A stretch of DNA of 64,000 nucleotides, from positions 18,978 through 82,977 of the forward strand of contig CAZNLH010000008.1 of NCBI GenBank assembly GCA_964573995.1. The letters run 5' to 3'. Of the stretch, positions 24,570 through 33,393 are shown piece after piece; within the stretch, counting starts at the first letter, position 1; every line of letters begins with the position of its first letter. The position numbers were made by a program, and so were the translations under genes. A model generated the notes under the pieces. The model searched no databases. It had not been told where the DNA came from and saw only the letters and a list, made by a program, of their open reading frames with translations. This DNA comes from CAZNLH01 sp964573995. GTDB lineage: Bacteria > Gemmatimonadota > CAZMKB01 > CAZNLH01.

Positions 24570-25927
24570 GTCGCCACCTTCTCGACTCTATCCTCTGGCA
24601 GATAACCAGCCACCCGTTCGCTCACCTCGCTGACCGACAACTCTTTCCCCTCCTTGATCTCCCATATCGATATGATCGGAAAGATCTTCGTGGCGATCAT
24701 ATAGGCCATGACGAAGCCGGCGAAGGTCCCCACCAGTATCATGATCTCGACAATGGAAGGAAAGTACGATCCATGATGATAGAGGCTCAGCCTCGGGTTC
24801 ACCGATGTGGGCACCACTATATTGAACCGCTCGAGCCACATCCCGAGGACCACGAAACACGATGCCACGAGCGTTCCGGTGGTCGTCCTCGTCTTCTTCC
24901 TGGACATCAGGGTAAAGGGGATCACGAAACAGGAGACGACCATCAACCAGAAATAGGGGGCATAGGTACCGGATATCTTGTCCCAGAAGGCCCTCATCTC
25001 CGCCACTTCCTGGCCGTAAAACACAGTGATGTACTCGGCAAAGGTGAAGTATAGCCACAGGAGACTCATTATCAGGAGGAGGATTCCCATGTTGTTGAAG
25101 TGGATATCCTTGAAATAGTTGTCCAACTTATAGACCTTGCGCAGGATCACCATAGCAATCAGGAGGGCGGCTATGCCAGAATAAATGGCCCCTACGACGA
25201 AATAGGGGCCGAAGATCGTGCTGTGCCACCCCGGGCGAAGGGTAAGGGCGAAGATCCAGCCGATTACCGTATGGACCGAAATGGCTATGGGGATGACAAC
25301 AACGGCCAGGGTCATGATGATCCGTTGGAGAACCCTCTCCTGCCCCGGCGTACCACTGTAACCCAGGGCAAGGATACGATAGAACCACCGCGCCTTTATG
25401 CCGAGGTCACGGATTCGCGCCAGGTCAGGTATCATAGGGACGTAAAGGTAGATGGAACTGGCGCAAAAATAGAGGCCGATACTCATGACATCCCACAGGA
25501 GTGGGGAGCGTAAGTGGGCATAATAAAAGACATTGAGGAGCCTGTCGGGTCTCCCCAGGTCAATGATCGGCTGAATCGCACCGAAGCCGATGACCAGGAC
25601 GGTGATAAACTCGGCGGATCGTGTTATCGACCGTCGCCATTCCGCCTTGCTGATGCGCAAGATGGCCGAGATCAGTGTCCCGGCGTGACTGATACCGATG
25701 AAGAAGACGAAATCAATTATATAGATCCCCCAGTAACTCGGCTCATTGAGCCCCGTGACCCCCAGCCCGTTTCTGAACTGCTTGAAATAGGCAGTAACTC
25801 CACCGATGAAGAGTATGAGCATCAGCCCGAAAAAGAGGTAGAATGTCCTCGTAGTCCGGACCAGCGGTCTCAGCAGGACCTTTTCATCCTCGGTGCAATT
25901 CGCTAACTTTTCCTCGTAGGACATCAC
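24566..25927 (-). CDS. NrfD/PsrC-type quinone-binding membrane subunit (ActC-like)
   Basis: 453-residue integral membrane protein with about ten helices. Family features: YWGIYIIDFVFFIGISHAGTLISAILRIS, DLGRPDRLLNVF, and PVISVHTV-like IAISVHTVIGWIFAL and RPGWHSTIFGPYFVVGAIYSG. Closely parallels the ActC gene at 32047-33393 in length and motifs. NrfD/ActC proteins bind the quinol on the membrane side and pass electrons to the FeS subunit. It is coupled by ATGA overlaps to the ferredoxin gene before it and the tetrahaem gene after it. Confidence 0.92.
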   Translation of the reverse strand: MMSYEEKLANCTEDEKVLLRPLVRTTRTFYLFFGLMLILFIGGVTAYFKQFRNGLGVTGLNEPSYWGIYIIDFVFFIGISHAGTLISAILRISKAEWRRSITRSAEFITVLVIGFGAIQPIIDLGRPDRLLNVFYYAHLRSPLLWDVMSIGLYFCASSIYLYVPMIPDLARIRDLGIKARWFYRILALGYSGTPGQERVLQRIIMTLAVVVIPIAISVHTVIGWIFALTLRPGWHSTIFGPYFVVGAIYSGIAALLIAMVILRKVYKLDNYFKDIHFNNMGILLLIMSLLWLYFTFAEYITVFYGQEVAEMRAFWDKISGTYAPYFWLMVVSCFVIPFTLMSRKKTRTTTGTLVASCFVVLGMWLERFNIVVPTSVNPRLSLYHHGSYFPSIVEIMILVGTFAGFVMAYMIATKIFPIISIWEIKEGKELSVSEVSERVAGYLPEDRVEKVAT

Positions 25928-26616
25928 TCTATCTCCGACAGGTAGACCACCTTGGGCTCCGTCCCGAGGTCTTCCATCAGGCGGACAGCCCTCGGATCAT
26001 GGACCATGTCGTGAACCTTGTGATTCGGGTTATCCAGGTCACCAAAAGTGATCGCCCTGGTGGGACAATTCTGCGCGCATGCCGGCTGATAATCTTGTTC
26101 ACGCAGGGATCGACCTTCCGCACGCGCGACCTCCCTGGCCTTCTGAAGGCGATGGTGGCAGAAGGTGCACTTCTCGATAACCCCCCTTGGACGGATGGAT
26201 ACATCCGGATTGAGGTGGCGCCGGAACTCCTCCGGCCACCGTGGCGCATACCAGTTGAAGTACTTCACACTGTACGGGCAGGCGTTGGCACAGTAACGGC
26301 ACCCGATACAGCGGGCATATATTTGACCGATGATCCCCGTCTCCTCACTCTTGTAAGTCGCGCTAACGGGGCATACCTTTATGCACGGCGGGTTGTCGCA
26401 TTGCATACACGGCCTGGGAACGAACCTGGCCCTGACTTCAGGATAGGAACCCTCCTGCTCGACCAGGACCTTCATCCATGCGATACTCCTCCCCATACGC
26501 ACCTGGTCCGGCCTGCTGATCGGTATATTGTTCTCCATCTTGCAGGCCACCTCGCACGCCTGGCACCCGGTGCACTTCGCCAGGTCTATGACCATTCCGT
26601 ATCGCGCCAATGACAC
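25924..26616 (-). CDS. Four-cluster ferredoxin subunit of a CISM-type complex
   Basis: 230 residues with four cysteine sets for [4Fe-4S] clusters: CTGCQACEVACKMEN, CMQCDNPPCIKVCPV, CIGCRYCANACPY and CTFCHHRL...CAQNCPTRAIT. This is the DmsB/PsrB/NrfC fold that links a membrane quinone site to a MopB subunit, and it matches the C-terminal third of ActB in the neighbouring operon, here as a separate gene. No signal peptide is present; export would be by hitch-hiking on the Tat signal of the MopB partner. It lies seven bases after the MopB gene and overlaps the NrfD gene by four. Confidence 0.92.
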   Translation of the reverse strand: MSLARYGMVIDLAKCTGCQACEVACKMENNIPISRPDQVRMGRSIAWMKVLVEQEGSYPEVRARFVPRPCMQCDNPPCIKVCPVSATYKSEETGIIGQIYARCIGCRYCANACPYSVKYFNWYAPRWPEEFRRHLNPDVSIRPRGVIEKCTFCHHRLQKAREVARAEGRSLREQDYQPACAQNCPTRAITFGDLDNPNHKVHDMVHDPRAVRLMEDLGTEPKVVYLSEIE

Positions 26617-26623
26617 TCCCTCT

Positions 26624-28999
26624 TCAAGCCCGGTATATCTTCACCGGGGTTGACTGCCACGAAGGCAGGCCGCTCCGCTTGTCGCCTGCCTCCTCAAGGA
26701 TTTCCATTACGTTCGCCCCCGCCTTTGCCCACATACCGTAGCGGTGGCCCATTCCGATGGGGACAGACAACACCCCCTCTACAATTCCCTCAAAGACCCT
26801 TGCCCTGAGTTGAATCTTTCCCCGCCTCGACTCCAACCAGACCAGGTCGCCGTCCTTGATACCGACCTTATCCGCCGTGACGGGGTTGATCTCAACCCAA
26901 CTCTCCCATGTGAGCCCAGCCATCGGACCGTTCGATTCTATGACCCACGGTACCCTCGTGCCCTCCCCGTCATCGATCTTCGACATGCGGAAGGGGACGA
27001 GTAAGAATGGATAATCGATATCCTTGGTTATCTCCACGTCCTCGTGATGCGGCAGAGAGCCGAGATCTTTCCCCTCGATCTCGCCCAGTTCAGGGATGAA
27101 GAAATGCACTTTCTTGTCCCTGTTGCCGCATACGGCGGCCCAGTTCTCCCAGTCCACGAAGGGGTCATACCATCCACCCCTCTCTATGAGCAGGTCCCAG
27201 AACTTATCAAAGTCGTACTTGGGCTTGATCCACCAACCCCTTCCCTCGAGGTTTTCGGCCAGGTGGCGCTCGAAGGAGCCATCGAGTACCATACCCCTGC
27301 CGGCCTCGAAGAGGCCCTTGGCGCGGTACCTGAGGAGTTCCTCCATATCCTTGAACTTCACAGTCGAGGCGCTCTTGTCGCCGAATTTCTCGAGAAGTCT
27401 CAGCAGGACATCCCCCGCGTTCTTTGTATTGTGCACCTGTGATACCACCGGTTTCACAACCCCCCAGACTGAGTAAGGAAACGTGGGGCTGGCAAAGGCA
27501 TCCTCCCACTTCTCGAGGAAGTGGTCATCCGGAATTACGAGATCGGCGAAGCAGGACGTCTCATCCATTACAGATGAGAAACTCACCACAAAGGGAATCT
27601 TCTGCAGCGCTTTCTGAAATGCATCTCCGTCTATCTGCGAGAAGACCGGGTTGGTCCTGTATACGAACAAGAGATCCATGCCCACATTCTGTTGCGACTG
27701 CCACAGGACCTTCTCCGGGAACTTGTTTATCCTTGGATACTCCGTCTTCAATATGATGCCGCTCTCGGCCAGGTACCTCTCTCCGCTCCCGGGCGATGAG
27801 ACATCGCCGGCCTTCCCTCCCGGCAAGGGTACCAGGGAAAGGTCACGCTGAACGGTGATCCCCCCGCTGCGTCCGACGTTCCCCTTCAGGAGATTCAGCG
27901 TGTGGACGGCCATCAGGGAGAATAACCCGTTGGTCTGGTAACTCACCATGATATCACCGACGGCTACCGCGTGGTCCGCGTTGCCGAACTTCTTCCCCAG
28001 CCGCAGGATCGTCTCTTCCTTGACCCCTGTAATCCTCGATACCTCCTCCGGGTAATAAAACTGTAATATCAGGTCCCGCATACCGATGTGATTGGTCCCG
28101 TCCGCATCGATCCAACTATCGAAGCCCGTGGTCCTGCGCGTGATGAAATCGTGATCGAACAAGTCTTCCTTGATCAGAACGTACGCCATCCCAAGGGCAA
28201 GGGCCCCATAAGTGCCGGGTTTGATGGGTACCCATTCCGCCGCCTGGGTGCCGGTCCGGGAGAGGCGGTGCTCGATCTGGATCAGGTCGCCCTTGCTCCC
28301 CACGCTCCTCCCCTTCAGGTCTCCATAAGCCCCCTGTGCCTGCAGTGGGGAATACCAGGCATTGAGGAGGTCCACCCCGAAAGAAAAGATGGTATCGGTG
28401 TTCTTGAGGTCGAAGGCCGGGTACCGAGGGATTCCATGCATGAGGTTAAATACGTGAGGATAGGCGTCCAGCCTGTCATCCAGATAGATAGTACCACGGC
28501 CCGTTCCCTTTACGAAGGTATGAATCAGGTCCGCCATGGAACCGGAAGAGGCCCCTGATAGGAACGCCACGCCATCCATCTTTCCATCTCTTTTCAATGC
28601 AGTCAACTTTTCATTTAGAATGGACAGTGCCTCATCCCACTCGATGTCGCGCCACTTCCCGCCCCCCTTTTCTCCTTCCCTCACCCTCGGGCCATGGAGC
28701 CGGTCCGGGCTGTATAGGAGTTCCAGGGCGGCCATGCCGGTGGGACATATCCCTCCCCGGTTTATCGGGTTGAAGACGTTCCCCATGATATCCACGAGAG
28801 ATCCGTCAACGATCCTGCAGGTAATCCCGCACGCCCCGGGGCACAGGGTGCAGGTGGTGTTTATCATTCTCTCTATCCCCGGCGCCCAGCCAGAATCGGG
28901 GCGAGTGGTAGGGACCTTCGATCCCAGTACCCGATCTAAGGGGAGAGCCAGCCCCCCAACCGTTGTGCCGATAATTTTAACGAAGTCTCTTCGCTTCAT
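26624..28999 (-). CDS. Tat-exported MopB-family (ActB-like) subunit
   Basis: 791 residues. Tat motif RRDFVK at residue 3, then a four-cysteine site CTLCPGACGITC with GICPTGMAALELLYSPDR, for a [4Fe-4S] cluster. The central region (DTIFSFGVDLLNAWYSPL; PIKPGTYGALALGMAYVL) aligns by eye with ActB of this window (DLVVSFGADFLETWISPM; LIRPGTYGAFALGVLKIL). No Cys is obvious at the usual molybdenum-ligand position, so Mo-dependent catalysis is uncertain. It heads an unfused set, MopB-FeS-NrfD-tetrahaem. It is either a split relative of alternative complex III or a polysulfide/thiosulfate reductase-type enzyme; I favour the first. Confidence 0.82.
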   Translation of the reverse strand: MKRRDFVKIIGTTVGGLALPLDRVLGSKVPTTRPDSGWAPGIERMINTTCTLCPGACGITCRIVDGSLVDIMGNVFNPINRGGICPTGMAALELLYSPDRLHGPRVREGEKGGGKWRDIEWDEALSILNEKLTALKRDGKMDGVAFLSGASSGSMADLIHTFVKGTGRGTIYLDDRLDAYPHVFNLMHGIPRYPAFDLKNTDTIFSFGVDLLNAWYSPLQAQGAYGDLKGRSVGSKGDLIQIEHRLSRTGTQAAEWVPIKPGTYGALALGMAYVLIKEDLFDHDFITRRTTGFDSWIDADGTNHIGMRDLILQFYYPEEVSRITGVKEETILRLGKKFGNADHAVAVGDIMVSYQTNGLFSLMAVHTLNLLKGNVGRSGGITVQRDLSLVPLPGGKAGDVSSPGSGERYLAESGIILKTEYPRINKFPEKVLWQSQQNVGMDLLFVYRTNPVFSQIDGDAFQKALQKIPFVVSFSSVMDETSCFADLVIPDDHFLEKWEDAFASPTFPYSVWGVVKPVVSQVHNTKNAGDVLLRLLEKFGDKSASTVKFKDMEELLRYRAKGLFEAGRGMVLDGSFERHLAENLEGRGWWIKPKYDFDKFWDLLIERGGWYDPFVDWENWAAVCGNRDKKVHFFIPELGEIEGKDLGSLPHHEDVEITKDIDYPFLLVPFRMSKIDDGEGTRVPWVIESNGPMAGLTWESWVEINPVTADKVGIKDGDLVWLESRRGKIQLRARVFEGIVEGVLSVPIGMGHRYGMWAKAGANVMEILEEAGDKRSGLPSWQSTPVKIYRA

Positions 29000-29114
29000 G
29001 GTACCCGCTCAGCAGGTTGTAGTTTGTAAAGAGAAATTGAATCCACTCTCCCCCCTACTTCCCGAAATTCCCCAACCAGGGGTTGTTTTCATCCAGATCC
29101 TATAGATCACCAAT

Positions 29115-29621
29115 CTACCGGTGGCAGGCAACACAATCCGTCGTTACTCCCATCCGCTTGTGGCAATCGAGGCAAAAATTCATATCCACCTTGACAAGGG
29201 GCCGAGGAGGCGGCGAGGTTGCCTCTGCGATGGAGCCGTGACATTTCTCGCACTCCAACCCGGCAATCGTCACATGTCTCCTGTGGGAAAAATAGACGTG
29301 ATCTGCCAAGTTGAAAAGTTTCTTGAAAGTGATCCCCTTACCGGACGCCAGGCTCGTAATCAACTTCTTCTCTTCAGGGCTGTCTGTTATAGGCTCCTCG
29401 TGACAACCCCCACATACCTCCTCACCCGGAAGGCCTGCGGCGGCATGTTCCTTGAAATATTGATGGCAGTCAATGCAATCTATGCCGACGTCTCCGGTAT
29501 GGATACTGTGATTGAAGGCGATCGGTTGAATGACGGAAGGTCGATGCGAAACGATCGAATAGAGGGCAGCCAGGGCCCCGATGATTACGATGAGTATTAA
29601 GAGCGTCTTTAACTTCTGCAT
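29115..29621 (-). CDS. ActA-like pentahaem cytochrome c of the second complex
   Basis: 168 residues with one N-terminal helix (KTLLILIVIIGALAALYSI) and five CxxCH sites: CIDCH, CGGCH, CEKCH, CLDCH, CVACH. The core (IQPIAFNHSIHTGDV; DHVYFSHRRHVTIAGLECEKCHG; VDMNFCLDCHKR) closely parallels ActA at 36562-37077, so the two are paralogues. I chose the ATG at 29621 over an upstream extension to 29726 that has no homologous sequence. It lies 116 bases before the MopB gene, as ActA lies before ActB. Confidence 0.88.
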   Translation of the reverse strand: MQKLKTLLILIVIIGALAALYSIVSHRPSVIQPIAFNHSIHTGDVGIDCIDCHQYFKEHAAAGLPGEEVCGGCHEEPITDSPEEKKLITSLASGKGITFKKLFNLADHVYFSHRRHVTIAGLECEKCHGSIAEATSPPPRPLVKVDMNFCLDCHKRMGVTTDCVACHR

Positions 29622-29792
29622 TCTACCCGTAGTGTCAAGTCCCTCAGTCGGTATTGAGAGAAGGCTTATAATTGGAGATTGGCAGGCGCCTCCATCATGT
29701 CCCCGAGAGGTGGTAAACGCACACAATCAACGTTCCACGGCGACAAACCGACAAAAAATAAAAGGGCCGCCCTGATAATTCAAGATAAATTT

Positions 29793-31064
29793 TCATGCAT
29801 TTTCCAATCCCCACCCGTTTGTTCCTCTTGCCCGAGCATCACTGGGAAGCAGTGGGAACCTCTTTGCAAAGGCAATATAAACGAGGACGAAAGCCGCCAT
29901 AAATGCAATCGTCACCGCGAATTCCGTGAATCCAAGAGGGACCTCGCTTCCGTGCCATAGTGTCGGTACCACGAGCAGGTATCGCTCCAGCCACATCCCC
30001 ACAAAGACCAGTATGGCGATTGGAAGGAGATATCGCGGCTTCTTCTTCGCCGGCCGGCTGAGGAGCAACAGGAACGGGAGGAGGAAACAGGCCGCGAGGA
30101 CCGCCAGGGAAACAGGCAGCCACTGGGGTTCCTTTATCCTGTTTACAAGGAAGGTGATCTCCTCCGGTATGTTTCCATACCAGATGACCAGGTACTGAGA
30201 CCAGAAAAAGTCGAGGGCGATCAGGCAAAACACGAACAGCATCAGGCCGATGTCCCTGAAATGTGCCTCGGTCACATAGCCGCCCAGATCCAGTACGCGC
30301 GAGACCAGGATCACAACGATGGCGATCCCTGCGATCCCCAGGTAGAGATTGGTCATGAAGTAATAGGCCCCGAACAGGGTGCTGTACCAGTAAGGATCGA
30401 GCGACATGACAAAGTCGTATGCGATCATCGAATAGACCACGGCATAGACAAAGAGGATCACCGGGGACAGCCACCTCAGTGCCCTGTCGCTCCTCTCTCG
30501 CTCAGCCTCGAAGCCCCTCCATCCACTTGTGAACCAATTGAAGAACCGGCTACCCTTCAGGCTGCCCTCCTCCAGCATGGCGCCGACATCTGGACGGAAG
30601 GAATGATAGAGGAATACCAGGTTGAAGATATTGAGTACGATCAAGTTGAAGTTCTCACGCACGAAGAAGTGGGTGATATCCAACAGGAACGCCTTCTCCG
30701 GGACAGGTTCCCTCACCCATACGAAGATGGTGTCATCGCCGATATAGAGCACGAGAAACAACACGAGTGCCACCGGAGAGAAGAGGGCCATCCCCTCCAT
30801 GATGTGCGTGATGTTCTTCCCCCACTTCCCGTTCGTGGTATGCAGCAGGGCGGAAACCGTAACCCCCGCCTGTGAAAGACCGGACCAGAAGAGGAGGTTC
30901 ACGAGGTAGATCTCCCAGACACGGATATCGCCCCTCCTCAGCGCGCCAAGAGCGAAAACAATCAGCCCGGGAACGAGCAGGATGGATAGCAAGATCCGTA
31001 GCGACTTGAGGCCCCTTCCCTCGCTCAGCATGAAACTATTGACAGGCGGCGAGTCACTCTTCAT
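29793..31064 (-). CDS. actF: Alternative complex III subunit ActF (NrfD-like membrane protein 2)
   Basis: 423-residue membrane protein with about ten helices, paralogous to ActC. Motifs: WEIYLVNLLFWSGLSQAGVTVSALLH, ALRWLSPVILFVYAVVYSMIAYDFVMSLDPYWYSTLFGAYY-type text around residues 200-235, and GMWLERYLLVVPT near the end. ActF is the second integral membrane subunit of the quinol:cytochrome c/HiPIP oxidoreductase and may conduct protons. Its start overlaps actE by 11 bases. It is the last gene of the actABCDEF set. Confidence 0.92.
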   Translation of the reverse strand: MKSDSPPVNSFMLSEGRGLKSLRILLSILLVPGLIVFALGALRRGDIRVWEIYLVNLLFWSGLSQAGVTVSALLHTTNGKWGKNITHIMEGMALFSPVALVLFLVLYIGDDTIFVWVREPVPEKAFLLDITHFFVRENFNLIVLNIFNLVFLYHSFRPDVGAMLEEGSLKGSRFFNWFTSGWRGFEAERERSDRALRWLSPVILFVYAVVYSMIAYDFVMSLDPYWYSTLFGAYYFMTNLYLGIAGIAIVVILVSRVLDLGGYVTEAHFRDIGLMLFVFCLIALDFFWSQYLVIWYGNIPEEITFLVNRIKEPQWLPVSLAVLAACFLLPFLLLLSRPAKKKPRYLLPIAILVFVGMWLERYLLVVPTLWHGSEVPLGFTEFAVTIAFMAAFVLVYIAFAKRFPLLPSDARARGTNGWGLENA

Positions 31065-31614
31065 CGGTAGACTGGAAACTCCTCAGGTGATTGATAACGA
31101 GCCAGCGGTCGCGCACGCTCAATTCCTCCCGGTAATTCGGCATGTTCAGTCCACCCCCCACAATTATGGAGTAGAAATCCGAATCCGAGTAATCACGGTA
31201 ATCCGGGTCCGTCAAGTCCGGGGTCGCAAAATCCTCGGTCAACTCCCTCCCCTTCCCATCTATCCCGTGGCAGGCGGCGCAATATTTACCGAACAGGGCC
31301 TTCCCCCTCTCTCTGTCCTTTTCGCTAAGGCCTGTCTTAAACGGATTGACCGGTTCCTTCTCGGACTCGAGGGAATCACTGAGTTCACCCCCCTCGACCG
31401 GTAGTGTATTGGCCGGTAACTCGAGCGCCCGTTGCTGGGGTTGCAGGGCGGGTGAATCATACATGTTCCTGCTCCATGGCCATCCCCCCTCCGGCTTACA
31501 TCCCGGGACAGAGAGCAGGCTGAACAGCAAGACGCCGTAGAGTAAGAGATCAACTCCTGATTTCCACCGCACCGTTTTCCTCCATGACCTGTCCAGATCG
31601 CCTCGTATCGACAT
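31054..31614 (-). CDS. actE: Alternative complex III monohaem cytochrome c ActE
   Basis: 186 residues. A signal peptide ends at the lipobox SVPGC (residue about 39), followed by MYDSPALQPQ, the MxxQPxxxP-like stretch of ActE, then one class I cytochrome c with KYCAACHGIDGKG as haem site and GGLNMPNY as the Met ligand. It carries electrons out of complex III. I chose the ATG at 31614, which has GTGGAGGGGCC upstream, over 31665. It overlaps actD by 65 bases even so, unusual but compatible with a shared lipobox frame. Confidence 0.9.
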   Translation of the reverse strand: MSIRGDLDRSWRKTVRWKSGVDLLLYGVLLFSLLSVPGCKPEGGWPWSRNMYDSPALQPQQRALELPANTLPVEGGELSDSLESEKEPVNPFKTGLSEKDRERGKALFGKYCAACHGIDGKGRELTEDFATPDLTDPDYRDYSDSDFYSIIVGGGLNMPNYREELSVRDRWLVINHLRSFQSTDEE

Positions 31615-32050
31615 CCGGCCCCTCCACCAGGATCCCGAGATGATCTTCCGAAAAGGAGGGATCATAGGAGCGGTGGATATTGGGCCTTCTTACCGGCGAA
31701 AGGAGAAAGTAACCGATCGCGGTCAGGATCGTGGACAACAGGATGGTCAATTCGAAGGCGATGACAAGGTAAGGCGGTATCGATATGATCGGTTTTCCAC
31801 CCACAATGAGGGAATACACCTCCGAACAGAAAATCGTCAAGGCCGCGCCGCTCGCAAATCCCAACAGCCCCCCAGTAAGTGTGAAGTAACGGATCGGGCT
31901 TTCCTTCTCCTCCAGAACCTCGTTTATTTCGTCGTAAGGTACGGGGGTATAGGTGAAGATCCTCTCTATGCCCATCCCCCTCAGCGCCTCGAGGGACCTC
32001 ATGAAGGCCTCGAAATCGTCGTATATGCCGAGGACCGTACCGCGCTTCAT
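31550..32050 (-). CDS. actD: Alternative complex III subunit ActD
   Basis: 166-residue protein of the DUF3341 family: GTVLGIYDDFEAFMRSLEAL near the start, a ferredoxin-like alpha/beta part ending VLEEKESPIRYFTLTGGLLG, and two transmembrane helices (about residues 58-80 and 92-115). ActD stabilises the quinol:cytochrome c oxidoreductase on the cytoplasmic side. The start overlaps actC by four bases. Confidence 0.92.
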   Translation of the reverse strand: MKRGTVLGIYDDFEAFMRSLEALRGMGIERIFTYTPVPYDEINEVLEEKESPIRYFTLTGGLLGFASGAALTIFCSEVYSLIVGGKPIISIPPYLVIAFELTILLSTILTAIGYFLLSPVRRPNIHRSYDPSFSEDHLGILVEGPDVDTRRSGQVMEENGAVEIRS

Positions 32051-33393
32051 GCGACGACACCCTCACCGGCCCCGCGCGGCCTGGGCAGGGCCTCCTTCAT
32101 CTCCGTAATCGCAACACAGGGAAACATCTTGATGAATATGAGGAAGAGTAGGAAGAAGAAACTGAACGATCCGAGGGTTATCCCAAGTTCCACCGGGCTC
32201 ACGTGGTACGTGCCCCAGGCAAAGGGATCGAACGACCGCCCCAGGGAGGTCACTATTATGACGAACCGTTCCGACCACATCCCGAAATTGATGAGTATCG
32301 GTATGGTGAACAACGCAATGAGATTCCTACGCACGCCCCTGATCAGGAAGGCAAGCGGTGCGACCGCATTGAAGAGGAGCATGACCCACATGAAGGGGGC
32401 ATAATCCCCGAACAGCCTGTAGCGATATATCTCCTGTTCGACCGGGTTGTTGCTGTACCAGGCCATACCGAACTCGGTCACGTACGCATAACCCACGATC
32501 AGCCCGGTCAGAATGATCAGTTTTGCCAGGTTCTCGAAGTGATCGATCGTGATGAACTTATCGAGTTTGAAGACACGCCGCATGGGTATCAAGATTATTA
32601 GGACCATAGAGAGCCCGGAATGGATGGCCCCGGCAACGAAATATGGGGCGAATATGGTGCTGTGCCATCCGGGGAGGACCCCCATGGCGAAGTCCCACGA
32701 GACGATGCTGTGGACGGAAATGACCAGCGGCGTGGCGAGCGCAGCGAAGAAGGCGTAAGCGCGGGTATAATGCCGCCACTGCCTGTTAGTCCCCCGCCAG
32801 GAGAGCGAGAGGACGCTGTACAACCTCCGGCGCCATCCCCTGTAATGGTCCCGGTAGACGGCGAGGTCCGGCATAAGGCCGAGGTAGAGGAACATGCTGC
32901 TTACGGTCAGATACGTCAGGACTGCAAAGACATCCCAGCATAGGGGAGAACGGAAATTAGGGAAGAGGACCCGTTCGTTCGGGTAGGGAAGCAGGTAATA
33001 GAACCTCCACATTCGACCGAGGTGGATAATGGGGAACAGTCCCGCCGTCAGGACGGCAAATACCGTCATCGCCTCGGCGCTCCGGTAGATTGCGGTCCTC
33101 CACTTTGCCCTTACCAGGAACAGGATGGCGGAGATCAGTGTGCCTGAGTGGGCGATCCCTACCCAGAATACGAAGTTCGTTATGTAGAGGCCCCACCCTA
33201 CCGGGTTGTTCAGCCCCGTCATCCCCATCCCGTAATAGATCTGCAGCCACCATGAATAACCGCCGATGGCGCAGCCAACGACAGTCAATAAGAGCGCAAG
33301 GTAATACACCCGCCCGGGCAAGGCGATCGTGCGCATCAATTCGCTGTTGACGACGCTATAAGTGAGTTGCCCCTCTTCGTCTCTCTCAGACAA
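32047..33393 (-). CDS. actC: Alternative complex III quinone-binding subunit ActC
   Basis: 448-residue NrfD-like membrane protein with about ten helices. Motifs: GWGLYITNFVFWVGIAHSGTLISAILFLV, IHLGRMWRFYYLLPYPN, VISVHSIVSWDFAMGVLPGWHSTIFAPYF and FGMWSERFVIIVTSLGRSF. ActC holds the quinol site at the periplasmic side near the FeS chain of ActB. It overlaps actB by eight bases. It is paralogous to the NrfD-type gene at 24566-25927. Confidence 0.94.
   Translation of the reverse strand: MSERDEEGQLTYSVVNSELMRTIALPGRVYYLALLLTVVGCAIGGYSWWLQIYYGMGMTGLNNPVGWGLYITNFVFWVGIAHSGTLISAILFLVRAKWRTAIYRSAEAMTVFAVLTAGLFPIIHLGRMWRFYYLLPYPNERVLFPNFRSPLCWDVFAVLTYLTVSSMFLYLGLMPDLAVYRDHYRGWRRRLYSVLSLSWRGTNRQWRHYTRAYAFFAALATPLVISVHSIVSWDFAMGVLPGWHSTIFAPYFVAGAIHSGLSMVLIILIPMRRVFKLDKFITIDHFENLAKLIILTGLIVGYAYVTEFGMAWYSNNPVEQEIYRYRLFGDYAPFMWVMLLFNAVAPLAFLIRGVRRNLIALFTIPILINFGMWSERFVIIVTSLGRSFDPFAWGTYHVSPVELGITLGSFSFFFLLFLIFIKMFPCVAITEMKEALPRPRGAGEGVVA

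Noticed and set aside
26624..28999. Formate dehydrogenase or nitrate reductase assignment for the MopB gene
   Set aside because: No Sec/Cys ligand motif, and the neighbours (NrfD, pentahaem, tetrahaem) and sequence similarity favour an ActB-like complex.
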